A DNA stretch of 64,000 bases. It comes from Deinococcus hopiensis KR-140. GTDB lineage: Bacteria > Deinococcota > Deinococci > Deinococcales > Deinococcaceae. Shown piece by piece: positions 19,736-29,246 of this stretch (within the stretch, counting starts at the first letter, position 1; every line of letters starts with the position of its first letter). The stretch lies in contig NZ_FWWU01000005.1 of NCBI RefSeq assembly GCF_900176165.1, positions 124,001-188,000 of the forward strand. Direction: 5' to 3'. The position numbers and the translations under genes are program-made. The notes under the pieces are model-generated. The model did not search any database and was not told where the DNA came from. It saw only the letters and a list, made by a program, of their open reading frames with translations.

Positions 19736-20403
19736 TGGATCACCTCCTGCGGGCGCGGCTCGGGAGCAGTGCGCGGCGCTCCCGAGCCGCGCATCAAGAT
19801 CAACCGTTCGACGTACTTGGCCATCTGATCGGCTTCGAGGTTGATCCGAGTGCCAACTTGCCAGGTGTGCAGGGTCGTGACTTCCAGCGTGTGCGGAACC
19901 AGCCAGAGCGTAAATTCGTCAGGAGCCAGGTCGGGCCGGCTGCCACCCGGGCCGCCCACATCCACCACAGTGAGGCTCACCCCATCGGCCGTCACACTGC
20001 CCTTGGGCACGAGGAACTTGGCGAGATGCTGAGGTGCGCGTACCCGCATGGTGTACGCCCCGGGTTCCTCCCGGACCTCGAGCACCTCAGCCACGCCGTC
20101 GACATGCCCGCTGACCACATGACCTCCAAAGCGGGACGAGGCCGACATGGCCCGTTCCAGATTCACGGCCGACCCCTGGGTCCAGCGCGGGGCGGTCTTG
20201 GCGAGCGTCTCGCGCGACAGGTCCACGGTGAAGCTCTCCCTGTCCCAGCCTGTCACCGTCAGGCAGGTGCCGCTCACCGCGACGCTCTCCCCAGGGTCGA
20301 GGTCGGGCCACAGGCGCTCCGGGGTGATGCTCAGGGTCAAATGGCCGTTTTGTTCCACGGCGCGCGTCACGCGGCCGGTCTGTTCAATGATGCCTGTAAA
20401 CAT
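19732..20403 (-). CDS. ribE: Riboflavin synthase, alpha chain
   Basis: 223 aa. Starts with the invariant 'MFTGIIEQTGRV' and has two lumazine-binding repeats ('SVAVSGTCLTV' and 'SVTADGVSLTVV'). Dismutates two lumazines to riboflavin. ATG 20403 is preceded by AAGGAG; 10 nt downstream of ribD. Confidence 0.95.
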   Translation of the reverse strand: MFTGIIEQTGRVTRAVEQNGHLTLSITPERLWPDLDPGESVAVSGTCLTVTGWDRESFTVDLSRETLAKTAPRWTQGSAVNLERAMSASSRFGGHVVSGHVDGVAEVLEVREEPGAYTMRVRAPQHLAKFLVPKGSVTADGVSLTVVDVGGPGGSRPDLAPDEFTLWLVPHTLEVTTLHTWQVGTRINLEADQMAKYVERLILMRGSGAPRTAPEPRPQEVIQ

Positions 20404-20413
20404 TCCTGCTCCT

Positions 20414-21523
20414 TCAAGCGAATTGAGCGGTCGCCGGCAGCGCTTCCAGCTCCGGAACCGCATGCAGGTACCCTTGGATCAACACGTCCTGACCCACCGG
20501 CGTGACGTTCACGTCCGTCAGGTCGCGCGCCTGACCCATCGTTGTGGGGTGAGGCGCAGCGAGCGAACTTTGCCCCAGGCCCAGCAGCTTGGGCGCCACG
20601 AAGACGCGGACTTCGTCAATCAGGTCTGCAGCCAGGAACGCACCAGCCAGGGTGGCACCACCCTCGAGCAGCAGGGTGGTGATGCCGAGCGCTCCCAGGC
20701 CGGTCATGGCGCCAGGCAGGTCATGGGCGCGCACGATGTGCACACCTGCCGCCTCCAGATGGCTGGTCTCCGTCTCCGGCGCGGTGACGAGGACCGCGCC
20801 GGGACGCACCGCCCGAGCGGCGAGCGGCGTGCGGCCCCGGCGATCAAAGATGACGGGCCTCGGATCCCGCCCGCCAGGCACCTCCCGCGCCGTGAGCAGG
20901 GGGTCGTCGGTGATCAGCGTTCCGCTTCCCACCGCGATGGCGTCCAGGTGGTCCCGCCACCCGTGAACGAGTGCCCGGGCCGCCTCACCGCTGACCCAGC
21001 GGCTGTCGCCGGAGACGGCCGCGGTCCGCCCATCGAGGGTCATGGCGTACTTGTAGACCACCCAGGGCTGCCCCCGAACGGTGAGGCTGCGAAACCCTGC
21101 CTGCTGCTTGACCGCTTCGTCCGTCATGACGCCCAACGTGACCGGAATGCCAGCGGCGCGCAGGCGCTCTGCGCCGCGGCCACTGACCTGCGGGTTTGGG
21201 TCGAGCGCGGCGATGACCACCCGTGACACGCCCGCCGCGACCAGGGCACTTGCGCAAGGGGGGGTACGGCCAGAATGACTGCAAGGTTCGAGCGTGACGT
21301 ACGCTGTGGCGCCCTTTGCACGATCGCCCGCTTGCCGTAGGGCGAACACCTCCGCGTGAGGTTGACCCGCCTGCGGATGAAAGCCTTCGCCGACCACCTG
21401 CTCGCCCTGCACGATCACGCATCCAACCGGGGGATTGGGCGCAGTGCGGCCCAGCCCGTGCGCGGCAAGCCCGAGGGCCCGGTGCATAAACACTTCGTCT
21501 GGGGGGTAAATACCAGTATGCAT
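20414..21523 (-). CDS. ribD: Bifunctional diaminohydroxyphosphoribosylaminopyrimidine deaminase/reductase
   Basis: 369 aa. N-terminal deaminase with zinc motif 'PHAEVFAL...PCSHSGRTPPC'; C-terminal reductase ('YKYAMTLDGRTA', 'LLLEGGATLAGAF'). First gene of the operon, directly downstream of an FMN riboswitch. ATG 21523 is chosen because the conserved N-terminus ('VFMHRALGLAAHGLG') follows within 12 residues and the riboswitch ends just upstream. Confidence 0.93.
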   Translation of the reverse strand: MHTGIYPPDEVFMHRALGLAAHGLGRTAPNPPVGCVIVQGEQVVGEGFHPQAGQPHAEVFALRQAGDRAKGATAYVTLEPCSHSGRTPPCASALVAAGVSRVVIAALDPNPQVSGRGAERLRAAGIPVTLGVMTDEAVKQQAGFRSLTVRGQPWVVYKYAMTLDGRTAAVSGDSRWVSGEAARALVHGWRDHLDAIAVGSGTLITDDPLLTAREVPGGRDPRPVIFDRRGRTPLAARAVRPGAVLVTAPETETSHLEAAGVHIVRAHDLPGAMTGLGALGITTLLLEGGATLAGAFLAADLIDEVRVFVAPKLLGLGQSSLAAPHPTTMGQARDLTDVNVTPVGQDVLIQGYLHAVPELEALPATAQFA

Positions 21524-21555
21524 GTGAAACGCCAATTCGCGGGGTGCGAATTGAC

Positions 21556-21718
<163 letters not shown>

Positions 21719-21799
21719 GATGGCTTGCGCCAGAGTCGACTTTAACAAATAAAGCAGGAGGGTGTGCCGCATGTTTGACCACCGGCCTGGAACAGCCCG

Positions 21800-22015
21800 C
21801 AAGTTTCTTTGTGGGCCCGAGCAGGGCACGCCGCGCGCAGGACAGTCACGGGCACCGCCGACTCCTCACGGAAGCGCTCCACAACACCGAAGCCGTCGAG
21901 CTTCAGCATCATGAGGTCCAGCAGCACGATGTCTGGCCGAGTGTGCCGCGGTAAAGAGCGCGATCTGCCCATTGTCGACTGCCACCGTCCGGTACCCCGC
22001 GCCGCTCAGGTACGG
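21800..22015 (-). pseudogene. OmpR-type response regulator receiver-domain remnant
   Basis: Minus-strand pieces read 'YLSGAGYRTVAVDNGQIALF' (frame 1) and 'RPDIVLLDLMMLKLDGFGVV' then 'REESAVPVTVL' (frame 2), a receiver domain around the phosphoacceptor Asp, with a frameshift near 21940 and no DNA-binding domain after it. The stretch 22016-22211 up to the next gene contains nothing recognised. Confidence 0.6.
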
Positions 22016-22211
22016 ATGCGCCCACCCTTATCACCCTTGCCCCAGGTCAAGGTGAGGCGAGGCCCACCCAGCTCCCAGGAAGACCGGTCCTGGCCGTCAA
22101 ACCGGAGAGGCCGAACGGTGGCCCTGCCTGCTGGCAGCCACAGACCGGCCAGCGGTCTGTTCGGAAGCCGTCATAGGAGATGCCTGACAGAGCGTTCTGC
22201 CCAGCCGCTCC

Positions 22212-22217
22212 TATGCT
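22212..22217 (+). promoter_or_regulatory. -10 box of a leaderless promoter
   Basis: TATGCT lies 7 nt before ATG 22225, which decides the start chosen for the GGDEF gene. Confidence 0.4.
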
Positions 22218-22224
22218 GGAGGCA

Positions 22225-23760
22225 ATGAGCAGCGCGCCCCTCCCCAGTGACGAGTACGCCCGACTGATGGACCTGGCCCACTACGAGGTGCTGGACACCC
22301 CGCGTGAGGAAGCCTTTGACCGCATCACCCGTCTCGCCGCCCGGCTGCTGAACACCCCCGTCGCCGTCATCAACTTCGTGGACCAGTTCCGCCAATGGGG
22401 CAAGTCGGCCACCGGCCTGGGCGACACCACCGCCCCCCGCACAGACTCCTTCTGCGCCTGGACCATCCTGCAAGACGTCCCGCTGGTCATCGAGGACACG
22501 GGGGCCGATTCCCGCTTCCGTCATAACCCGATGGTGACGGGCGCGCCCCACATCCACATGTACGCGGGCGCACCGCTCAAGACACCTGCCGGACACAACA
22601 TCGGCACCCTCTGCGTCACGGATGACCGGCCGCACCCCTTGAGCGAGGAGGACCAGCGTGCCTTGCAGGACCTGGCCGATCTGGTGGTGAGCGAACTGGA
22701 ATTACGCGCCCAGAACCTGCGCCTGAGCCGGGAACTGGAAGCCGAGACCCGCCGCCGTCAGGACATGCAGCACACGCTCGATCAGGCCCGGACGCTGGAA
22801 GGCGTCAGCAGCCTCATGGACCTGGACCTCGAACCGGAGGAGGTGACCCTGGCCGCTTCAGCGCTGCTGGGGGAGGCGCTCCCCGTTGACTATATGGGTC
22901 TGCTGTTGTTTGAGGAGGACGATCTGGAAATCAAAGTCGCCTACCTTCACCCGCGCCTCCCTCCTTCAGCGCTGGCTTTATCCGATCGGACGCAGGCGCC
23001 GCTCTGGCCTGCCAGTGTGACGCGCACCCTCCGTTCCATCACCGCACCCGTGTACCTGGACGACTACGCCACGCATCCGGGCGCGCTCCCCGCTTTCGTT
23101 GCGGGCGGCGTGAAGCAGATCGCGTGGTTGCCTCTGGGCCTGCGCGGAGGCGTGACCACCCTGCTTATGGCGGTCCGGCTGCAAGATCATCCAGTTGCGC
23201 AGTGGCGGGGCAGCGACCGCTCTCTGCTCGAAGCAGCCGGACGAAGCGTGCGCAGTTCGCTGGATCGCCACAGCGTCGTGCAAACCGCTCAGCAAGAAGC
23301 GCGGCGAGACGTCCTCACTGGCCTGCTCAATCGCCGTGCATTCGAGGAAGACCTCGCGCGGTGGGAGGGAGGGGTCAAGCGCTTTACGTTGGCCCTGATG
23401 GACCTCGACGGACTCAAGACGGTCAACGACCTGGAAGGCCACGAACAGGGCGACAAGATGCTGCGGGTGTTCGCCTCAGCGCTCGGCGCTGCATTGGGGA
23501 GTGGGGCTTCCGCCTACCGGTTAGGTGGAGACGAGTTCGTGGTGCTGGGAGAGCTCGAAGAAGAGACCCTGCTGGAGGCAGTGGATACGGCGGTGCTGGC
23601 TGGACAGCAGGTGGCGCAGCTCCGCGGAGCGAGTGTGGGCTTCGTGCAGGGCGGAGAAGCCCAGGGACAGGCTCTGGTCGCGTTGGCCGATAAGCGGATG
23701 TACGGGGTCAAACGTCGTCGCAAAGCCCTTCGCGCTGAACCCGAGGATGTGAGGCGGTGA
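22225..23760 (+). CDS. GAF-domain diguanylate cyclase (GGDEF)
   Basis: 511 aa from ATG 22225 (other in-frame ATGs at 22213 and 22180). Residues ~10-155 form a GAF domain of the 'EYARLMDLAHYEVLDTPREEAFDRIT...FCAWTI' type common in Deinococcus; a short helical linker and a second, weaker GAF-like domain (~200-345) follow. The C-terminal ~160 residues are a GGDEF domain with 'RRDVLTGLLNRRAFEEDL', 'LMDLDGLKTVND' and an intact 'GGDEF' active site. No transmembrane segment, so a soluble cyclic-di-GMP synthase with a cytoplasmic ligand is likely. A decayed HD-GYP gene and response regulator nearby suggest loss of partners. Confidence 0.9.
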   Translation: MSSAPLPSDEYARLMDLAHYEVLDTPREEAFDRITRLAARLLNTPVAVINFVDQFRQWGKSATGLGDTTAPRTDSFCAWTILQDVPLVIEDTGADSRFRHNPMVTGAPHIHMYAGAPLKTPAGHNIGTLCVTDDRPHPLSEEDQRALQDLADLVVSELELRAQNLRLSRELEAETRRRQDMQHTLDQARTLEGVSSLMDLDLEPEEVTLAASALLGEALPVDYMGLLLFEEDDLEIKVAYLHPRLPPSALALSDRTQAPLWPASVTRTLRSITAPVYLDDYATHPGALPAFVAGGVKQIAWLPLGLRGGVTTLLMAVRLQDHPVAQWRGSDRSLLEAAGRSVRSSLDRHSVVQTAQQEARRDVLTGLLNRRAFEEDLARWEGGVKRFTLALMDLDGLKTVNDLEGHEQGDKMLRVFASALGAALGSGASAYRLGGDEFVVLGELEEETLLEAVDTAVLAGQQVAQLRGASVGFVQGGEAQGQALVALADKRMYGVKRRRKALRAEPEDVRR

Positions 23761-24167
23761 AGGGGGATCACGAATGACGCTGCGAAGATGTACTGGGGCG
23801 TGGCCCTGCTCTATGCCGGGCGAACGGTCCGGGTGACTTCAGGCGCGCCGCTTCCGCAAGAGGAGCAGGGGTCCCGATCACCGAGGTTCTGGTGGATCGC
23901 GAGGCGGTGGAACTGGACGCCCCTGATGGCCCCGCTGCGCTGGGGCAGGTGAAACAGAGGATTGATGCGGGGCAACTTGAGCGGCGTCGGCTGAGCAGGG
24001 TGCAGGCGCATCGGCCCTGGTGGTGCGCGTCAGCAGGGTCCCGTGGGTTCGCTGCGGCCACGTTCTGCCGCGTGAGGCGGCGCAGCGGCTGCGCGGGGGG
24101 GGGGTCGTTCAGGGGCAGGAGACGCAAATTAGAGCGCAGCGTCATCCCCGAATCATCGGGTGGGGCG
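23761..24167. other. Interval without a supported gene
   Basis: The plus strand at 23870-24050 gives a coding-like but unrecognised stretch ('ITEVLVDREAVELDAPDG'), without a plausible start; possibly a decayed gene. Nothing else seen. Confidence 0.35.
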
Positions 24168-24173
24168 TAACCT
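24168..24173 (+). promoter_or_regulatory. -10 box of a leaderless promoter
   Basis: TAACCT lies 7 nt before ATG 24181; no ribosome binding site is present between. Confidence 0.4.
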
Positions 24174-24180
24174 CTTTCCC

Positions 24181-24903
24181 ATGAACGCGGCGCTGCTTCC
24201 CACCCTGCTCCTCCTGACCGCCTCCACGCCTTCCTTGCCCAAGGTGACCTTCGACGCCCACCTCCTTGGGGTGACGGCCGCCGTCCGCAACGTGGAGGCG
24301 CAGAAACGGGAGGACGTGCCCGACTTCTTTCCTCCCCGGCACGTGCGGGTGACTCTGGGGCAGCCGGGAGACAATGCGCGTGAGCTGAATGTCTACCCCG
24401 TTGCGGGTCTGCTCGCGCAGTATCCGGGGCTACGCGAGGGCGTACGGACGGAAATCGGCAGCCTGAAGGCCCTGCTCGCGGAGCGGCCCGCACCCAAGGC
24501 AATTCGGGGAGAACTGCCCTTCCTGCCCCTGCCCTTTGCCGGGCAGGTGCTCAACGCCGCCGTGAAATACCTCGATTTCCCCGGTGGACGCGGTGTGCGC
24601 TACCTCGTCGCCTACAGCCAGGACGCGTCACCCCTGTCGCGCGAACGCGTCTTCTATACCTTTCAGGGTCTGACGAACGACGGTAAGCACTACGTCTCTC
24701 TTCAGTACCCCGTTTCCCTGAAGGAGTTGCCGACCGATCCCTTCGCGGGGCCGAACCGGGCGGTCATGGACGCGCTGAATTCCGGCGACACGACCATATG
24801 GAAGGTGTACGTCGCGCGCACCAAGGGGCAACTCGACGCGCTAACGGGCGACGCCCGACTGACGAAGATCGACGCTTTCGTCAAGTCGCTGCGGCTGCGC
24901 TGA
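24181..24903 (+). CDS. Exported protein of unknown function
   Basis: 240 aa. A hydrophobic N-terminus ('AALLPTLLLLTASTPSLP') looks like a signal peptide. The mature part contains 'YLDFPGGRGVRYLVAYSQDASP' and 'RVFYTFQGLTNDGKHYVSLQYPVSL', a pattern seen in uncharacterised bacterial secreted proteins with an alpha/beta fold; no catalytic motif was recognised. Start chosen by the -10 box at 24168. Monocistronic; the neighbours point the same way but are far off. Confidence 0.7.
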   Translation: MNAALLPTLLLLTASTPSLPKVTFDAHLLGVTAAVRNVEAQKREDVPDFFPPRHVRVTLGQPGDNARELNVYPVAGLLAQYPGLREGVRTEIGSLKALLAERPAPKAIRGELPFLPLPFAGQVLNAAVKYLDFPGGRGVRYLVAYSQDASPLSRERVFYTFQGLTNDGKHYVSLQYPVSLKELPTDPFAGPNRAVMDALNSGDTTIWKVYVARTKGQLDALTGDARLTKIDAFVKSLRLR

Positions 24904-25421
24904 CCTCGGTCAACCACCGCAACATCAAGCCGTCGCCATGAAGGGGAGGGAGGCAGTCGCCGAGTTGGTCGGGATTCACGCCTTTGCTCCTTGCACTCAA
25001 ATTGGACCGTACGGGGAACGTGACGTGCCACCGGTCCAGACGGCTTGAGCGTTCACCTCAGAAACCCCCGTGGACGCCCCAGGGCCCTGACTGGAACGGA
25101 CGATCGGGGTCGCCGCAGCACGCTTGCCCACACGGGCACAGCGCGCGCCGCCTCACGGCTTTCCGTGAATTGCACGGCATGTCCACCCTGCCTCATCCCG
25201 AGCTGTCCTCAGTCCGTCCAGAAGGAGAAAATCCACGTCACTCCTTCAAGGGTCTGGGCTGTCCCGCCCGCCAGGGCGGCGGACTGAGGCAAATGAATGG
25301 ACACCGAAGCTTTTTATTCGTTCAAAGACATATCGGATATTTTCCTCGTGTGACGGTCACGCCGACCGCCAGGCTGAAGTTGCGGCATACCCCGGAGCAG
25401 AAGGGGGAACCAGAACGCCGC
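24904..25421. other. Non-coding interval
   Basis: No supported gene. An AT-rich patch at 25303-25345 contains ATATC-G-GATAT. Reading frames here have no recognisable content. Confidence 0.4.
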
Positions 25422-26681
25422 TCATGCGCCGCCCTCCAGGCGCCAGGGTGATTCTGAGCGTGCGCAGGATTTGGGGAAGACCGGCGTCAGAACAGGGTGC
25501 ATGGGGTGTGCGGACCACTGCCAGCAGGCGGCCACGGCCGCTCCTGGCGGCGGGGAGCTCTGACGGGGCCACAGGTGCACGGGCCAGTCCGGGTGCCCCC
25601 GGGCACCCGTCGGCACGTGCAGGGCAGTCAACTCCCGGTGATGGTGGCCGGCGCGGCACAGCACGGCCTGTCCAGCGCCCGGCTGCATGGTCTGCGTGCG
25701 CCAGTTGCTTTCGATATGGCTGGTGCGCGCGCCTGAGGTGCCAGGCGGGTTGCCCATCAGCTTCACGGCCTTCTCAAGCTCCCCGGTCTCCAGGTCTGGC
25801 GCCAGGCGCTGCAACTGGGCGCGCAGTTCTTCCGGCGTGGGAGGAGAGATCCGCAGGCCGCCCCGGCGCCAGTCAAGCAGGTGCGCGGCCGTCCAGTCGG
25901 CTGCGGCCGCGGCCGGAGTGGGCAGGCTGGCGGTGAGGGGCCCCAGGGCCCTCCAGGCGGCGGCGAGAGGCCACAGCCCTTCAGGGAGGTGCAGCAGGTC
26001 GAGGCGAAGGGCCGTAATCTGGCCGCGCCCCTCGGCGCGGTTGAACGGCAGGTGGGCCGCCCGCGACCAGAGTTCCTGGGCGCTCCTGGAGCGTAGGGGC
26101 GTAACCTGCTGGGCGCTTCGCCAGCGTGTATCACGAACAGTGAGCCGGTCCACGACCATCAGCGCCAGCACCGCGGCGAGGTCGGCCTCGTCAGGGCTCT
26201 GAACCCCCAGTCGGCCGACCAGCCGCTTTTGAGCCGCGTCGTCGGTGTTGGCGATCACGGCGCGCACGGTCCCGACCCGCTCGTGAAGCGGCAGCAGGTC
26301 TTCCGGAGTGTTCAGGTGCTCGAGGATGATCAGCGCTTCTCCAGGTTGAAAGTGGGGCGGCGCGGCGAGCGCCAGCAGGGACCAGCCCGGGTGCTCGCCT
26401 TCGAGCAGGACCGTGTCTTCCAGAGAGGGGAGCCCGCGGAGATCTCTGAACTCGACGCGCGCCGGAAGGCCGCTGCTGCCGCGGCCGTGGTTCCACCTTT
26501 CCAGAATGGCCCAGGCCGCCTGCGAAAGGGTGGTTGCCGTCTGCAGCAATCGCTCGGCGCAGGTCCGGCCCGCCACGCCCAGTTGGCACGCAGCGTTCCG
26601 CGTGAGCGGCACCCCGCGCCCCAGGGGCAGTCCGAGCTCGTGTTGGTGCAGACCACCGCTGGGGCGCGCCTGCGCCGTCAT
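25422..26681 (-). CDS. Unknown protein coupled to an RNA ligase
   Basis: 419 aa, not recognised. The ATG at 26681 overlaps the stop of the RNA ligase gene by 4 nt (ATGA), so the two are translationally coupled and probably act together. The first ~330 residues look folded and mostly helical ('GVAGRTCAERLLQTATTLSQAAWAIL', 'EADLAAVLALMVVDRLTV'); the last ~80 residues are of lower complexity and rich in Pro/Trp, possibly through a frameshift near the end. No P-loop or phosphatase motif is visible, so it is not an obvious polynucleotide kinase/phosphatase, the usual partner of such ligases. Confidence 0.6.
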   Translation of the reverse strand: MTAQARPSGGLHQHELGLPLGRGVPLTRNAACQLGVAGRTCAERLLQTATTLSQAAWAILERWNHGRGSSGLPARVEFRDLRGLPSLEDTVLLEGEHPGWSLLALAAPPHFQPGEALIILEHLNTPEDLLPLHERVGTVRAVIANTDDAAQKRLVGRLGVQSPDEADLAAVLALMVVDRLTVRDTRWRSAQQVTPLRSRSAQELWSRAAHLPFNRAEGRGQITALRLDLLHLPEGLWPLAAAWRALGPLTASLPTPAAAAADWTAAHLLDWRRGGLRISPPTPEELRAQLQRLAPDLETGELEKAVKLMGNPPGTSGARTSHIESNWRTQTMQPGAGQAVLCRAGHHHRELTALHVPTGARGHPDWPVHLWPRQSSPPPGAAVAACWQWSAHPMHPVLTPVFPKSCARSESPWRLEGGA

Positions 26682-27301
26682 TGCCGCCGCAGGCCGTTGG
26701 GGACCACGGCCTGGTGCATCCAGTGCTGGTCGGTCTGCACGTGCCCGGGGCGCACCCATTTGGCGAGGTGCTGGTCAAAGTCGGCGAACGCAAAGCCGCT
26801 TGTGGTGCGCACCACGTAGCCTTCCATGACGTCTGGATCCACCTGGATGGCGCGAATGGCGGCTGGGTCCCAGGGACCGCGGTAGAGCACCTGGGGGGTC
26901 GGAACGCCGAGTTCCTCAGCCCACATCACGGTCTCGTCCCAGGAGAGCGCCGCGTTGCGTTCATTCCAGACGCTGAACAGGTAGAAGTACGATTCGAGGT
27001 CGTTGTAGGCAATCGAGTGCTGCGCGTACATGTTCTCCCCGCACACGCGCCAGCCTTCGGGGATAAGGTAGCCCACCCGCCCGGCGAGGGCTTTGACCCA
27101 GTCGCGCGAGGGGTGGGGGCGCGGGTCAAGCGAGCGCGGATGGCTGCCGAGGCGGTCAATCGTGCAATTCTCACCATCGAGCTTTTCCAGGACCACGACC
27201 TCCTGGCCACGGAAATGCGCCATGTCGGTGAGGCTCACGTCGCCGCTCGTAACGCCCGGCGACCAGGGCAGATGGGGCGTGGAAGGGTACTTGTAGCGCA
27301 T
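26678..27301 (-). CDS. ATP-dependent RNA ligase family protein
   Basis: 207 aa. Nucleotidyltransferase motif I is 'VVVLEKLDGENCTI' (Lys of K-L-D-G near residue 40 is the AMP-accepting residue). Motif III-like 'GENMYAQHSIAYNDLESYFYLFSVWN', motif IV 'MEGYVVRT' and motif V 'LAKWVRP' follow in order. The conserved opening 'YPSTPHLPWSPG' is typical of a bacterial RNA ligase family, so start and length look right. It would seal or repair RNA, or sense end structures. Upstream sequence lacks another gene on this strand. Confidence 0.82.
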   Translation of the reverse strand: MRYKYPSTPHLPWSPGVTSGDVSLTDMAHFRGQEVVVLEKLDGENCTIDRLGSHPRSLDPRPHPSRDWVKALAGRVGYLIPEGWRVCGENMYAQHSIAYNDLESYFYLFSVWNERNAALSWDETVMWAEELGVPTPQVLYRGPWDPAAIRAIQVDPDVMEGYVVRTTSGFAFADFDQHLAKWVRPGHVQTDQHWMHQAVVPNGLRRQ

Positions 27302-27608
27302 ACAGGGCCTCCTCAGGGGGCAAAAGGGGGAGGCTTCTGGGCCTCAGGGCTTCGGTGCGCTGGCCTGCCGGGTCTGACCAGGGCTGGGGCGCACGGCCCC
27401 ACGTGGCAGGATCAGTCAGGAGCTGGGCGACATCTGGCGCTGTCCCCGGGCAAAGTCGTGGGTGAAATGGGCATGGCAGGCCTCCTGAAGGCAGTCTGGG
27501 AAGGAGTCTAGAGCGGTGAGCGTGCCCCAGGAAATGCGCGTCTCGGCCTACCTGCAGCAGGCTGGGTGGCTGTGGTAGGCGCGCCCAGGCGCGTGGCACG
27601 TTGCAAGC

Positions 27609-27910
27609 ATGGACCTCGCACGCCTTCTCAGCGACGCTCAGTCGCGCCCCGCGCGAAGCGTTTGGCTCCCTGACCTGGAAAGCCGGTCGCTCAACTGCTG
27701 GGACTGGGGACGTCAGAGGACGTCGGGCTCCTGGTTCCCCTGCGCTCGCGCTCTGGGAAGCTGACCGGCCTCAAGGGCCGGCACCGCGGCGCCGTGAAGC
27801 GCAAGTACTTCGAGCTGCCCGCGGACAACGGCAATCCCCCCTGGTACCCGCCGAATTTCGGTGACTTCGAGCCCCGCGACCCTCTGGACCCGGTCGCGTA
27901 CGGCGCATGA
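27609..27910 (+). pseudogene. Small unknown gene with a single-base frameshift
   Basis: ATG 27609 opens 'MDLARLLSDAQSRPARSVWL'; at GAAAGCC (about 27684) the frame must shift by one missing A to continue 'KPVAQLLGLGTSEDVGLLVP', 'GRHRGAVKRKYFELPADNGN' and 'NFGDFEPRDPLDPVAYGA', ending at TGA 27910, 8 nt before the next gene. The repaired product would be 100 aa. The second half looks well conserved. Either a recent mutation or an assembly error at AAA. Function unknown. Confidence 0.5.
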
Positions 27911-27917
27911 TGACGTT

Positions 27918-29243
27918 ATGGCTCCAGCACCTGTCAGCGCGGCTTCCCACATCCGAACTCAGGGTGAGCTCGACGTCGCCTTGAGGGACACGACCGTCAC
28001 GCGAATCGTCGTCGAGGGTGATCCGGGCCTCCCCTTACGCTTGGGCCGCGCTCCGTGGCGACCGGTGAGCATTGAGGTCCGTGGCGAAAGCAACGTCATC
28101 GTGGAGGGCTGGGGCGACCTCGCCGTCTCCCTCCACGATGCCAGCCAGGCCGTGGCGAAGCGAACGAGCCGCGTGTCCGCCTACGGGGAGAGCCGGGTGG
28201 ACGCCCGGGACCGCAGCCGCATCACCGCGCAGGATCGGAGTACGGTCACAGCGCGCGACGACAGCCACGTGACAGCGCGTGACGACAGCCGCGTGACGGC
28301 GCGTGATCACGCGCGGGTGCTTGCCACGGGGAAGAGCGTGGTCAACGCCTATGACAGCAGCGATGTGGAGGCCTCCGGTCACAGCCAGGTCGCAGCTCAC
28401 CAACAGACCCAGGTGAGGAGCAGCGGTCACAGCTTCATTCGGGTCACCGATCAAAGTCAGGTCAAAGCCACGGGGTTCAGTGGCGTGCTCGCGTGCGGAG
28501 AGAGCGTGGTCGTCACGTGGGCCGCTCCGGGGCCGGTTCCTCTCCAGGCACAGCGCGCGTCCAGCGGCGTGCGGACCAGCGTGATCGCGCAGGAACACAG
28601 CACTGTCCTCGCCTTGGACACCAGCCACATCGTGGCGGAGGATCACAGCCGGGTACACGCCTGGGACCGGGTGACCGTCCTGGCCCGGGGGCACAGCCAC
28701 GTCCATGCCGGGGGACACAGCCTCGTGGAAGCCCAGGGCAACTGCAGAGTGACGGCGCGGCAGTTGTCAAGGGTCCACCTGTCCGATGAGGCCTTTGTGG
28801 ACGCCACTGCACTGGTCTTCCTCCAGGGGCCAGGCCCAGAGGTGCAGGCAAGTGAGAGGACCGCGCTTCCAATCCCCATCCTGACTGATGTGACCGCCTG
28901 GGCTGATTTTCATGGGCTGGCCCTTGCCCTGGACCGCACCTTGATCGTCTACAAAGCGGTGGACGGGGACTTCTGCAGCAGCCGTGGATTCCGCTACGCT
29001 CCTGGCACGGCGGTGAACGCGGAGCGCTGGAACAACCGGCCGGCCCTGGAGGACGGGTTGCATTTCGCGCCCACACCGCACGACGCCCACATGCATATGG
29101 ATGGAGCGAAACGGTATCTCGCCTGCCGGGTTCGGCTGGAGGAGTCGGTCGTGTTGGGCGGGAGTTGCCCCACACGCTCTACACTGAAAAGCCGCCGATG
29201 TAGCGTGCTGTACGAAGTCAATTTACTGGGCCACCGCGTTTAG
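27918..29243 (+). CDS. Octapeptide-repeat beta-solenoid protein
   Basis: 441 aa. From about residue 55 to 300 the protein is built of 8-residue repeats of the form S-x-V-x-A-x-x-x ('SRVDARDR', 'SRITAQDR', 'STVTARDD', 'SHVTARDD'), interrupted once near 210-225 by a Pro-rich loop. Such short periodic Val/Ala patterns fit a right-handed beta-solenoid. The C-terminal ~110 residues are a separate domain ('TLIVYKAVDGDFCSSRGFRYAPGT', 'DGLHFAPTPHDAH') found behind similar repeats in actinobacteria and phages. No signal peptide. ATG 27918 follows the previous frame by 8 nt. Function unknown; a scaffold or binding role is guessed. The far C-terminus may have been altered by an adjoining IS fragment. 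Confidence 0.75.
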   Translation: MAPAPVSAASHIRTQGELDVALRDTTVTRIVVEGDPGLPLRLGRAPWRPVSIEVRGESNVIVEGWGDLAVSLHDASQAVAKRTSRVSAYGESRVDARDRSRITAQDRSTVTARDDSHVTARDDSRVTARDHARVLATGKSVVNAYDSSDVEASGHSQVAAHQQTQVRSSGHSFIRVTDQSQVKATGFSGVLACGESVVVTWAAPGPVPLQAQRASSGVRTSVIAQEHSTVLALDTSHIVAEDHSRVHAWDRVTVLARGHSHVHAGGHSLVEAQGNCRVTARQLSRVHLSDEAFVDATALVFLQGPGPEVQASERTALPIPILTDVTAWADFHGLALALDRTLIVYKAVDGDFCSSRGFRYAPGTAVNAERWNNRPALEDGLHFAPTPHDAHMHMDGAKRYLACRVRLEESVVLGGSCPTRSTLKSRRCSVLYEVNLLGHRV

Positions 29244-29246
29244 AGC

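Noticed and set aside
22180..22224. Earlier start for the GGDEF gene
   Set aside because: The extra 15 residues are not conserved-looking and the -10 box at 22212 fits ATG 22225.
28130..28800. CRISPR-like periodic DNA
   Set aside because: The 24-bp period is a coding octapeptide repeat without conserved repeats or unique spacers of array size.
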